In this document: in pieces, positions 7,995-14,788 of the stretch
How the letters are laid out: every line of letters begins with the position of its first letter
Position numbering within the stretch: position 1 is the stretch's first letter
Assembly (NCBI GenBank): GCA_937915825.1
Contig: CALGGT010000080.1
Span: forward strand, 1-45,243
From: an uncultured Eubacterium sp.
Lineage (GTDB): Bacteria > Bacillota > Clostridia > Lachnospirales > Lachnospiraceae
Length of the DNA stretch: 45,243 nucleotides
Direction: 5' to 3'
The notes under the pieces: model-generated
What the model was told of the DNA's origin: nothing
The model's input: the letters and a program-made list of their open reading frames with translations, nothing else
Databases searched by the model: none
Position numbers and translations under genes: made by a program

Positions 7995-8933
7995 ATGAAT
8001 CCTTTTTTATATAGCATCAATGCAACATTGCCGATTTTCCTCATTATCCTACTGGGGAAAATTCTGCAGAAAATGGGAATCCTTACGGAGGGCTTTACCA
8101 AATCCGCGGATTCCTTCGTGTTCTACGTAGCCCTCCCTGTTTTGTTATTTCAGGATTTAACCGTAGTTTCCCCGGGGAAAGGGATGAACATTTCCTTTCT
8201 CTTTTTCTGCTTTTTCGCCACCCTGATCTTTATCCTCGTCGTTTGGGTCGGCACGGAACTGCTTATGAAAAAGGAAGAGGAAAAAGGAGCCTTTATTCAA
8301 GCCTCCTATCGAAGCAGTGCCGCTCTTTTGGGGATGGCCTTCATTCACAATATGTATGGAAATGCCGGCAGTTCGTCCTTCATGATCTTAGGCGCCGTTC
8401 CCTTGTTCAATATTTTTGCCGTGATCATTCTAACCTTAAAAGGCAAGGGGGATGAGACTCCCAATATCAAAGGAACCTTGAAGCAGATCGCAACCAATCC
8501 GATTCTGATCGCCATCGTCCTGGGTCTGATCTTCTCATTCCTTCCCTTTCACCTCCCCGTTTTTGCACAAAAAGGCTTAACCATGATCGGCAATACAGCA
8601 ACCCCTCTGGCCTTGTTATCCATTGGAGCCTCGTTCCAGGGAACCGCCGCCATTCAAAAGATCAAACCCACCTTACTTGCCACGCTCATTAAACTGGTAG
8701 GGATCAGCGCGGTTTGCATGCCCATTGCCATTCTTCTGGGATTTCGGAATCAGGAACTGGTAGCAACTTTGATCATGTGCGCTTCCCCTACCACGGTATC
8801 CAGTTACATTATGGCGGCGAAAACCAACAACGATAAGGTCCTAACGGCAAGCACCATTGTTTTAACAACTTTGTTATCCTCGGTCACCTTGACCTTATGG
8901 ATTTTTTTCCTAAAAACGCAAAATTTCATTTGA
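7995..8933 (+). CDS. AEC family (auxin efflux carrier-like) transporter
   Basis: A 312-residue membrane protein with about ten hydrophobic segments in the two-halves arrangement of the AEC family, e.g. ATLPIFLIILLGKILQKMG near the start and LVATLIMCASPTTVSSYIMA near the C-terminus; SSYIMA is the usual conserved end of the last repeat. Bacterial members export or exchange malate, malonate and other organic acids; the substrate here cannot be told. I chose the ATG at 7995 because GAGG lies six bases before it; an upstream in-frame ATG at 7974 lacks a site. The tRNA-Trp promoter begins inside the stop codon region, so the two may share the terminator at 9087. Confidence 0.88.
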   Translation: MNPFLYSINATLPIFLIILLGKILQKMGILTEGFTKSADSFVFYVALPVLLFQDLTVVSPGKGMNISFLFFCFFATLIFILVVWVGTELLMKKEEEKGAFIQASYRSSAALLGMAFIHNMYGNAGSSSFMILGAVPLFNIFAVIILTLKGKGDETPNIKGTLKQIATNPILIAIVLGLIFSFLPFHLPVFAQKGLTMIGNTATPLALLSIGASFQGTAAIQKIKPTLLATLIKLVGISAVCMPIAILLGFRNQELVATLIMCASPTTVSSYIMAAKTNNDKVLTASTIVLTTLLSSVTLTLWIFFLKTQNFI

Positions 8934-8958
8934 CATTTCCACAAAAATGTAGTATATT
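8930..8958 (+). promoter_or_regulatory. Promoter of tRNA-Trp
   Basis: A consensus TTGACA (8930-8935) overlapping the AEC stop codon, 17-bp spacer, TATATT (8953-8958), about 40 bp before the tRNA. Confidence 0.85.
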
Positions 8959-8998
8959 AAAGCAGTCGGCTTATTTCAAACAGAAATAGCCTGCCTAT

Positions 8999-9069
8999 AG
9001 GGGCATAGTTCATCGGTAGAATAAGAGTCTCCAAAACTCCAGAGCTGGGTTCGATTCCTAGTGCCCCTG
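8999..9069 (+). tRNA. tRNA-Trp (CCA anticodon)
   Basis: A full 71-nt cloverleaf: acceptor AGGGGCA/TGCCCCT, D stem GTTC/GAAT, anticodon loop CTCCAAA with CCA, T arm CTGGG-TTCGATT-CCTAG and discriminator G. The outer anticodon-stem pair is an A-C mismatch. The 3' CCA is not encoded. The discriminator G and the acceptor match bacterial tRNA-Trp. The cognate synthetase gene trpS is at 26.0 kb in the same window but is transcribed separately. Confidence 0.96.
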
Positions 9070-9086
9070 TAACACGACTCAAAAAA

Positions 9087-9115
9087 AGGAGCTATTGTTA
9101 ATAGCTCCTTTTTTA
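9087..9115 (+). terminator. Rho-independent terminator after tRNA-Trp
   Basis: A perfect 10-bp stem AGGAGCTATT/AATAGCTCCT (9087-9096, 9100-9109) with a GTT loop, followed by a T run. An A run precedes the stem, so it can also serve the minus-strand lipoprotein gene. Confidence 0.9.
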
Positions 9116-9122
9116 TATTCTC

Positions 9123-9167
9123 TTATGTTCTCTTACATTATGTTCTCTTGCATTAAGATCTCTTACA
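9123..9167. repeat. Three tandem 15-bp repeats, each carrying a stop codon
   Basis: Units at 9153-9167, 9138-9152 and 9123-9137 read on the minus strand TGTAAGAGATCTTAA, TGCAAGAGAACATAA and TGTAAGAGAACATAA; a partial copy follows to 9113. The first unit is the last codons and stop of the lipoprotein gene (Cys-Lys-Arg-Ser-stop). The later units repeat the same reading frame with their own TAA. Confidence 0.9.
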
Positions 9168-9665
9168 CAATCGAACGGTTTTAGCGAAATCATCCGCCTT
9201 ACTATTCGACTCGAAGATGGGAATTACCAATGTATCCGTGGACTTCTTCAATTCAAATGTACCAACTTTACTATTGTCCACAAGGATCTCCATGGTTTTC
9301 CCCTCGTTCTTCTTAGAATAAGATGTCAAAGATTTCTTGCCGGTTTTATTCATCTTAATCTCAACGGCCCACCAGTCATCGTCGTATTTCTTGGCAGATG
9401 CCGTATCAATGCTGTCGCCATCTACCATTATGGTACCTCCCCCTTCCGGACGAATCTCAAGGGAATGGGTCGGTCCTTTCTTTTCCTTCTTTTCTTCCTT
9501 CTTCGTTTCTTCCCCACTTTGATCTCCGCCTGTGGTTTCTTCCGAAGTATTCTCCGCCGGAGCAGCCGGTGTCTCACTTCCTCCACCCTTGTTACATGCC
9601 GTTACGGAAACCATCAAAGCTCCCATACATAAAACAGCTGCCAGCATTAAAAAAATCTTTTTCAT
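9153..9665 (-). CDS. Small lipoprotein of unknown function
   Basis: A 170-residue protein with a lipoprotein signal peptide: Met-Lys-Lys, a hydrophobic core and a lipobox VTAC with Cys about residue 23. A low-complexity linker rich in Gly, Glu, Thr and Lys (about 24-64) follows, then a compact domain of about 100 residues with strands such as HSLEIRPEGGGTIMVDGDSI and TMEILVDNSKVGTFEL. I recognise no family. The start ATG at 9663-9665 has GGAGG eight bases upstream; it lies 17 bp after the purA stop, so it should be co-transcribed with purA. Its C-terminus falls in the 15-bp repeat array, so the present stop may be recent. Confidence 0.75.
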   Translation of the reverse strand: MKKIFLMLAAVLCMGALMVSVTACNKGGGSETPAAPAENTSEETTGGDQSGEETKKEEKKEKKGPTHSLEIRPEGGGTIMVDGDSIDTASAKKYDDDWWAVEIKMNKTGKKSLTSYSKKNEGKTMEILVDNSKVGTFELKKSTDTLVIPIFESNSKADDFAKTVRLCKRS

Positions 9666-9682
9666 ACGATAACCTCCTTTTT

Positions 9683-10957
9683 TCATCGGTAAATAATCTC
9701 ATGTCGTCCAGGCCCGTTGGATACCATCTTAATCGGAACTCCCAGTTCCTTCTCAATAAATTCAATGTATCCCCTGCAATTTTCCGGAAGTTGATCATAT
9801 TCTGTAATTCCTCGAATATCTTCCTTCCATCCGGGTAACACTTCATATACCGGTTTTGCTTTTGCCAACATCGATGTTGTTGGAAAATCCTTTGTTACGT
9901 TTCCATCTATTTCATAACCAACGCATACAGGTAATTCATCTAAATACCCTAATACATCCAAAACCGTTAAAGCTACTTCCGTTGCTCCCTGGATGCGGCA
10001 TCCGTAGCGACTTGCCACCGCGTCAAACCATCCCATTCTTCTGGGACGACCGGTTGTTGCGCCATACTCACCGCCATCGCCTCCGCGTCTCCGAAGCTCA
10101 TCGGCCTCTTCCCCGAAAATCTCACTAACAAATTCTCCCGCGCCTACCGCACTGGAATAGGCCTTAACAACCGTTACGATCCTCTGGATCTCATAGGGAG
10201 GGATCCCCGCTCCGATCGCACCATATCCAGCCAACGTAGAGGAGGATGTTACCATCGGATAAATACCATGATCCGGATCTTTCAAAGATCCCAACTGTCC
10301 TTCCAGAAGAATGTTCTTTCCGGCCTTTCTGGCTTCATATAGGAATGCGGATACATCGCATACATACGGAGCCACCATTTCTTTGTATTCACGGAGGGTC
10401 TTCCATACATCCTCCAGCTCAATCTCCGGTTTGTGATATAAGTTTTTCAGCAACACATTCTTCTTTACTAAGATTGTTTGCAAGCGTTCTTTTAAAGCTT
10501 CCTCGTTAAATAATTCCGCTACCTGGATTCCGGTTTTCGCGTATTTATCGGAATAAAAAGGAGCAATGCCGGATTTCGTGGAACCAAAGGACTTACCGGC
10601 CAAACGTTCTTCTTCATATTCATCAAATAAAATATGATAGGGCATTACGATCTGGGCACGGTCTGAAACTAAGATCTTCGGCTTCGGCACACCCTTCTCC
10701 ACAATTCCCTGAATTTCATTGAATAGATCCGGGATGTTCAATGCGACACCATTTCCGATAATGCTGGTCGTATGGTTATAGAATACACCGGAAGGCAAAA
10801 TATGCAGCGCAAATTTTCCATAATCGTTAACAATGGTGTGACCTGCGTTACTTCCGCCTTGAAATCGAACGATAATATCCGAAGTCTCACCAAGCATATC
10901 GGTAATCTTACCTTTCCCTTCATCTCCCCAATTCGCACCTACAACAGCTGTTACCAT
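9683..10957 (-). CDS. purA: Adenylosuccinate synthetase
   Basis: It joins IMP and aspartate with GTP to make adenylosuccinate, the first committed step to AMP, in the cytosol. The 424-residue protein has the P-loop-like GANWGDEGKGK (7-17; more often GSQWGDEGKGK), NAGHT, GSTKSGIAPFYSDK, the IMP-binding region and ATTGRPRRMGW. Substitutions such as GQLGSLKDPDHGIYP in place of the common GAQGTLLDIDFGTYP mark a divergent clostridial clade, but all expected segments are present. The ATG at 10955-10957 follows AGGAGG by nine bases; the frame stays open upstream to 10999 without a better site. Confidence 0.94.
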   Translation of the reverse strand: MVTAVVGANWGDEGKGKITDMLGETSDIIVRFQGGSNAGHTIVNDYGKFALHILPSGVFYNHTTSIIGNGVALNIPDLFNEIQGIVEKGVPKPKILVSDRAQIVMPYHILFDEYEEERLAGKSFGSTKSGIAPFYSDKYAKTGIQVAELFNEEALKERLQTILVKKNVLLKNLYHKPEIELEDVWKTLREYKEMVAPYVCDVSAFLYEARKAGKNILLEGQLGSLKDPDHGIYPMVTSSSTLAGYGAIGAGIPPYEIQRIVTVVKAYSSAVGAGEFVSEIFGEEADELRRRGGDGGEYGATTGRPRRMGWFDAVASRYGCRIQGATEVALTVLDVLGYLDELPVCVGYEIDGNVTKDFPTTSMLAKAKPVYEVLPGWKEDIRGITEYDQLPENCRGYIEFIEKELGVPIKMVSNGPGRHEIIYR

Positions 10958-11014
10958 AAAATGTTTCCTCCTTAATACTATCCTTGTAGAATAGGACATA
11001 GTATGTTCAATTTA

Positions 11015-11043
11015 ATTATACACAAAACACTTGTTTTTTGCAA
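11015..11043 (-). promoter_or_regulatory. Promoter of purA
   Basis: Minus strand: TTGCAA (11038-11043), 17-bp spacer, perfect TATAAT (11015-11020). The leader is about 50 nt; no purine riboswitch is visible in it. Confidence 0.78.
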
Positions 11044-11059
11044 GTATTATCAAAAAAAC

Positions 11060-11088
11060 TTTACATTTACGCTCATTTGAGATAAGAT
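11060..11088 (+). promoter_or_regulatory. Promoter of hypA-hypB
   Basis: Plus strand: TTTACA (11060-11065), 17-bp spacer, TAAGAT (11083-11088), about 30 bp before the hypA start. Divergent from the purA promoter. Confidence 0.65.
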
Positions 11089-11122
11089 GAAATAGTGAAT
11101 CAATGGTAGGAAGGAGATTCTT

Positions 11123-11476
11123 ATGCATGAAATGAGTTATATTGTTCGTTTGGTCAATCAAGCCATGGAACAAGTCGAAAAAAAGAACCCGATCCACGTG
11201 AATTCTGTGCATATTGAAGTTGGGGAAATGACCGGACTGGAGCCCTTCTATCTTCTAAAATATTATCCCATCGCCGTCAAAAATACGAGATTGGAAGGAT
11301 CTAAACTGGAAATCACGGAAGTTCCCGTGGAAGCTCTCTGCCACTCCTGTCAGACACTCTTTCATCCCACCAAAGAATTTCAATATTTATGCCCCCATTG
11401 CGGAGGTGGACAGGCAACGATCCGGAGAGGTCGGGAATTTGTTCTGGATCATATTGCCATGGAAGTGAACGATTGA
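11123..11476 (+). CDS. hypA: HypA, nickel metallochaperone
   Basis: HypA hands nickel to [NiFe]-hydrogenase precursors (and in some bacteria to urease) together with HypB. The 117-residue protein begins Met-His-Glu-Met: His2 and the N-terminus are the known nickel site. The zinc site is the two pairs Cys73/Cys76 and Cys90/Cys93 (CHSC and CPHC). AGGAGATTCTT gives a good ribosome site. It is followed 39 bp later by hypB with its own AGGAGG. No hydrogenase, urease or other hyp gene is in this window, so the client enzyme is unknown. Confidence 0.95.
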   Translation: MHEMSYIVRLVNQAMEQVEKKNPIHVNSVHIEVGEMTGLEPFYLLKYYPIAVKNTRLEGSKLEITEVPVEALCHSCQTLFHPTKEFQYLCPHCGGGQATIRRGREFVLDHIAMEVND

Positions 11477-11515
11477 CCGATTTCACATCATCATATACAT
11501 AGGAGGTTCTGTAAC

Positions 11516-12181
11516 ATGAAAGTAGAGATCATCGATTTAAAATCCAACATTCTGGATGACAACGACCTACAGGCGGAGAAAACCAGAGAACGACTAAAGA
11601 AGGACAAAACCTTCCTGTTAAACGTTATGAGTTCCCCCGGTTCCGGAAAAACCACCACGTTGCTGCGAACCATTGAAAAACTGAAGGACACCTATCGCAT
11701 TGGCGTTATGGAGGCAGACATTGATTCCGACGTGGATGCGGTAAAGATCGCGGAAGCCGGCGGCTCTTCCATTCAGCTCCACACCGGCGGCATGTGCCAC
11801 CTGGACGCCAGTATGACGGATCAGGGACTGGATTCCTTCCAATCCAGGGACTACGATCTGGTGTTTTTGGAAAATGTAGGCAACCTGGTTTGCCCGGCTG
11901 AATTTGACACCGGCGCCGTGAAGAACGCCATGATCCTATCCGTTCCGGAAGGAGACGACAAACCTTTAAAATACCCCTTGATGTTTCAAGTGGCGGATGT
12001 GGTATTAATTAACAAGATCGACGTTTTACCCTATTTTGATTTTGATCTGGAAAAGGCAAAAGAATGGATCCATATGCGTCATCCGGGTATCCCCATCTTT
12101 CCCATTTGCTCCAAAACCGGGGAGGGAATGGACGCATTTACCAACTGGTTACAAGATGAGATAAAAAAATGGCAGAGTTAA
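11516..12181 (+). CDS. hypB: HypB, GTPase for nickel insertion
   Basis: HypB is a SIMIBI-class GTPase that drives nickel delivery with HypA. The 221-residue protein has the P-loop SSPGSGKTT at 39-47, EADIDSDVD at 66-74, the G-domain metal site Cys94-His95 and Cys126 (MCHLD and NLVCPAEFDTG), and NKID for guanine recognition. It lacks the extra N-terminal CxxCGC and His-rich nickel-storage segments of some proteobacterial HypB, so it is the minimal form. The terminator stem begins before its stop codon. Confidence 0.95.
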   Translation: MKVEIIDLKSNILDDNDLQAEKTRERLKKDKTFLLNVMSSPGSGKTTTLLRTIEKLKDTYRIGVMEADIDSDVDAVKIAEAGGSSIQLHTGGMCHLDASMTDQGLDSFQSRDYDLVFLENVGNLVCPAEFDTGAVKNAMILSVPEGDDKPLKYPLMFQVADVVLINKIDVLPYFDFDLEKAKEWIHMRHPGIPIFPICSKTGEGMDAFTNWLQDEIKKWQS

Positions 12182-12195
12182 TTCTCTGCCATTTT
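12166..12195. terminator. Bidirectional terminator between hypB and the xylanase gene
   Basis: A 12-bp stem AAAATGGCAGAG (12166-12177) and CTCTGCCATTTT (12184-12195) with loop TTAATT. The hypB stop codon lies in the loop. A and T runs on both sides make it work for both convergent genes. Confidence 0.9.
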
Positions 12196-12199
12196 CATA

Positions 12200-13249
12200 T
12201 TATCCTTGTTGTAAGCTCGCCATATTCATTAATTCTTCTACCAAAGGCTTTTCTTCATAATTCTCATCAAAGAGCAAGGGACGACTGTTTTCCTTCCGAA
12301 AGTAGGTAAGCCAGCTGTCCTTATCTCCTAATCCCCAGAAGGTAACGCTGGTAATATTTACCTGATTCTCACGTCGCTCTTGGATCAGGATTTCAAATAA
12401 CTGCCGGTATTTGTTTTCAAATTTCTCCCGTTCTTCCTTCGGTTCCACCGGATTGTGCACATCAATTTCCGTTAATTGGATCTGAATTTTTCCCGGGTCG
12501 ATGGAATCAAAGTGTTCCATCGCTCTTTGAACCTCCTTGATCTCCGGCTCATCCAGCAAATAATGAGACTGCATCCCCACGCCGTCGATCAGACCTTTTT
12601 CATATAATTCCTTCGCCTTTTGATAATATCCCTGGTGCTTAGGCTCTTGGTATTCATTGTAATCATTGATGAAAAGGCTCACACCCTCTTGGGCATATTT
12701 CCTGGCAAAGGTAAAGGCGTCTTCCACGTAGGAATCATCCCCATAACACTCATACCAGGGAGATTGGGTTCGTGCCTTTCCGTCATCGTAGATCACCTCG
12801 TTGCAAACATCCCAGGCATATACCAAACCGGGATAATTTTCCTTACAAAAGGTTAAAATACTACGAATATAAGATTCCAGACGGCTTCGCATCACTTCCT
12901 TGGAGGCTTTTTCCTGACTCAGATCGTAGTCCTTGCAGAAAAACCACTTCGGCGTTTGATTGTGCCAGAGCAGACAATGACCGCGTACCTTTAGTCCAAG
13001 ATCCTGTGCCATTTGCAGCATTTCACCCAGAAATTCTTCATCGATGACAACCTGGGATGTATCGGCAAGTTCCTGGGATTTCAGGGAAATCATGGTCTCC
13101 GGTTTCATCTGGTTTTCAAAGGTAATGCTGTTAAAATGTTTCAATAGTTGGTCCTTCGCCTTTTTATATACACCGTCACCATTTAACTGCCAGGTATTAA
13201 TGGCTGCTCCCATTAAAAAATCCGTTTCAAATGCCTCTTTTAATGTCAT
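12200..13249 (-). CDS. GH10 endo-1,4-beta-xylanase, apparently cytoplasmic
   Basis: A 349-residue single-domain glycoside hydrolase family 10 enzyme, a TIM barrel hydrolysing beta-1,4-xylan chains with retention. The acid/base is Glu151 (AWDVCNEVIYD) and the nucleophile Glu261 (QLTEIDVHN); the substrate residues WHNQTPKWFF are near 95-104. There is no signal peptide or lipobox: the protein begins directly with the catalytic fold, as in intracellular xylanases that cut imported xylo-oligosaccharides. It is a clear paralog of the lipoprotein xylanase at 24.6 kb. Its AGGAGG overlaps the stop of the antiporter gene upstream, so the two are coupled. Confidence 0.93.
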   Translation of the reverse strand: MTLKEAFETDFLMGAAINTWQLNGDGVYKKAKDQLLKHFNSITFENQMKPETMISLKSQELADTSQVVIDEEFLGEMLQMAQDLGLKVRGHCLLWHNQTPKWFFCKDYDLSQEKASKEVMRSRLESYIRSILTFCKENYPGLVYAWDVCNEVIYDDGKARTQSPWYECYGDDSYVEDAFTFARKYAQEGVSLFINDYNEYQEPKHQGYYQKAKELYEKGLIDGVGMQSHYLLDEPEIKEVQRAMEHFDSIDPGKIQIQLTEIDVHNPVEPKEEREKFENKYRQLFEILIQERRENQVNITSVTFWGLGDKDSWLTYFRKENSRPLLFDENYEEKPLVEELMNMASLQQG

Positions 13250-13258
13250 CTTGTCCTC

Positions 13259-14242
13259 CTAACCGCGGGCAATTGCATAAATCACATCACACACATATAG
13301 TAATACCATTAGAATTCCTGTGCCTCTTTCCACCTTCTTCCGAACACAAACAATGATAAACAAAAGAAGGTTGATACCAATTAAGATCATGGTATCGTAG
13401 ATTGAAGCCATGTTGATCGCTACCGGGTGAATGCTCGTCGAAACTCCTAAGATCAAAAGTATATTGAAGATGTTGGAGCCTACCACATTTCCTACGGCCA
13501 TGCCATTTTCACCCTTCTTCGATGCCACAACCGAGGTAACCAGCTCCGGCAATGAAGTTCCGCAGGCAACCACGGTTAAGCCGATCAACGTCTCCGTCAT
13601 CCCTAAGAATTTGGCAATGTTCGTAGCACTCCATACCACGGCCTGACCACCTCCTACGATGAGAACAAGGCCGATCAGAATAAAAAGAATACACTTCCAA
13701 ACCGGCAATGTCTTGATCTCGTCCGTTTCCTCGGTTGGATTCTTTTTTGCGTTATAGATCAAAAATCCAATGTAGAAAAGGAAGATCACCAGGAAGATCA
13801 AACCGCAGATCCGTTGGAGCTCCCCTGCATTTTCCGCCATGTTACCGGATAATTTCCCGGCAAAGATCGTACCGGCTCCCCCGAATAACAACAACAGGAT
13901 CGTAATCCCAATGGAAAAGGGGAAATCCCTTTTGATAATGGCCGGATCCACAGGAATAAAACGGATTATCGAACATACGCCCAATACCAGCAACAGGTTC
14001 ATAAGATTGGAACCCACCACGTTACTGTAAGCAATTTCATTGGCTCCTTTTATGGCTGCGGACGTGCTCACCGCTAACTCCGGCGCACTGGTTCCCATGG
14101 CCACCACCGTTAATCCAATAATCACGCCGGGCACCTGAAAGGTCTTGGCAAGAGAAGCGCTTCCATCTACAAAAAGATCCGCCCCCTTAATCAAACCCAC
14201 AAAGCCTAAAAGCAATAATACAACGCTTACAAACTGCAACAT
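13259..14242 (-). CDS. CaCA-family calcium/sodium antiporter
   Basis: A 327-residue inner-membrane antiporter of the K+-independent Ca/Na exchanger family (YrbG-like). The two inverted alpha repeats are visible: GTSAPELAVSTSAA with VVGSNLMNLLLVLG in the first half, and CGTSLPELVTSVVA with VVGSNIFNILLILG in the second. About ten hydrophobic segments are present with a charged central loop near residue 165 (KKNPTEETDE). The leader of about 140 nt is unusually long and carries repeats and a hairpin, which may mean ion-responsive control. It is co-transcribed with the cytoplasmic xylanase. Confidence 0.92.
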   Translation of the reverse strand: MLQFVSVVLLLLGFVGLIKGADLFVDGSASLAKTFQVPGVIIGLTVVAMGTSAPELAVSTSAAIKGANEIAYSNVVGSNLMNLLLVLGVCSIIRFIPVDPAIIKRDFPFSIGITILLLLFGGAGTIFAGKLSGNMAENAGELQRICGLIFLVIFLFYIGFLIYNAKKNPTEETDEIKTLPVWKCILFILIGLVLIVGGGQAVVWSATNIAKFLGMTETLIGLTVVACGTSLPELVTSVVASKKGENGMAVGNVVGSNIFNILLILGVSTSIHPVAINMASIYDTMILIGINLLLFIIVCVRKKVERGTGILMVLLYVCDVIYAIARG

Positions 14243-14379
14243 GATTCCATCTCCATTCCTTCAAACCGATCCCCACTCCCAATTAGGATTCCCACTCCCA
14301 GAGCGTATTTCTCAGACGGAGAAATCGATTGTCCACTTACGGTCGAAAGGTATTTCATTCCTCTGAGATACATAAATTA
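14243..14379 (-). promoter_or_regulatory. Long 5' leader of the antiporter gene with repeats and a hairpin
   Basis: The transcribed leader has a perfect 7-bp hairpin ATTTCTC/GAGAAAT (14307-14313, 14319-14325). It also has two near-identical 14-nt direct repeats (14268-14281, 14287-14300; minus strand core TGGGAGTGGG) 19 bp apart, just before the ribosome site. I could not match it to a known riboswitch class by eye. Confidence 0.45.
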
Positions 14380-14408
14380 ATTTTACTGGACTACCGGGGA
14401 TTTGTCAA
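14380..14408 (-). promoter_or_regulatory. Promoter of the antiporter-xylanase operon
   Basis: Minus strand: consensus TTGACA (14403-14408), 17-bp spacer, TAAAAT (14380-14385). It sits directly downstream of the tRNA-Leu terminator. Confidence 0.8.
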
Positions 14409-14416
14409 TGAAAAAG

Positions 14417-14443
14417 CCCGAAAATATGCAACATATTTTCGGG
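14417..14443 (-). terminator. Terminator of tRNA-Leu
   Basis: A perfect 12-bp stem CCCGAAAATATG/CATATTTTCGGG with a 3-nt loop; on the minus strand it is followed by CTTTTTC. Confidence 0.88.
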
Positions 14444-14455
14444 ATTTTTGGGCCA

Positions 14456-14537
14456 TGCGGATAACAGGAATCGAACCTGCACGAGTTACCTCACTAGAAC
14501 CTAAATCTAGCGCGTCTGCCAGTTCCGCCATATCCGC
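14456..14537 (-). tRNA. tRNA-Leu (TAG anticodon)
   Basis: An 82-nt class II tRNA on the minus strand: acceptor GCGGATA/TATCCGC with discriminator A, D loop with GG, anticodon stem CTAGA/TCTAG around loop TTTAGGT (anticodon TAG), a long variable arm with GAG-GTAA-CTC, and T loop TTCGATT. The 3' CCA is not encoded. Confidence 0.96.
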
Positions 14538-14549
14538 AAAACATAAAAC

Positions 14550-14578
14550 ATTTTACTCCATTTCCCCTTAAATGTCAA
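14550..14578 (-). promoter_or_regulatory. Promoter of tRNA-Leu
   Basis: Minus strand: consensus TTGACA (14573-14578), 17-bp spacer, TAAAAT (14550-14555), just before the tRNA. Confidence 0.85.
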
Positions 14579-14608
14579 CATTCATTTTTAAAATATTTGT
14601 GAATTTCA

Positions 14609-14638
14609 TTGACTTTTATCTTAGAATCGTTATATTAT
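14609..14638 (+). promoter_or_regulatory. Promoter of the leader RNA and ABC exporter operon
   Basis: Plus strand: TTGACT (14609-14614), then TATATT (14631-14636, 16-bp spacer) or TATTAT (14633-14638, 18-bp spacer). Transcription should begin near 14643-14646, so the transcript carries about 145 nt before the start codon. Confidence 0.75.
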
Positions 14639-14644
14639 GGTGTC

Positions 14645-14788
14645 AAGGTTTTCAAACCCAAAGATGCCTGTGCTTCCACATAGGGACATGGGGGATGAAA
14701 ACCGCCAAAACATGAGCAAGTAGCTATTTACACTAGAAATAGGCGAATTGCCAATGTTCATCCCAGACCTGAAAGCGAGGTATAATCA
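14645..14788 (+). ncRNA. Structured leader RNA upstream of the ABC exporter, possible switch
   Basis: The leader can form two mutually exclusive helices: GGTTTTCA (14647-14654) with TGAAAACC (14696-14703), or GGGATGAA (14692-14699) with TTCATCCC (14757-14764). They share 14696-14699. Inside the first helix is CCTGTG/CACATAGG (14667-14684, one bulge). A three-part hairpin spans 14709-14758: AACAT/ATGTT, GCAA/TTGC and CTATTT/AAATAG. ACCT (14767-14770) can pair with AGGT (14778-14781) of the ribosome site GAGGT. No T run follows any helix, so control would be on translation. A 19-codon frame (14664-14723) crosses it but lacks a ribosome site. I could not assign it to a known riboswitch class. 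Confidence 0.55.

Noticed and set aside
7874..8101. Minus-strand 75-codon frame across the AEC start
   Set aside because: It overlaps two promoters and the AEC gene in antisense and has no ribosome site.
14329..14571. Plus-strand 80-codon frame over tRNA-Leu
   Set aside because: It is a readthrough of the tRNA, terminator and two promoters in antisense.
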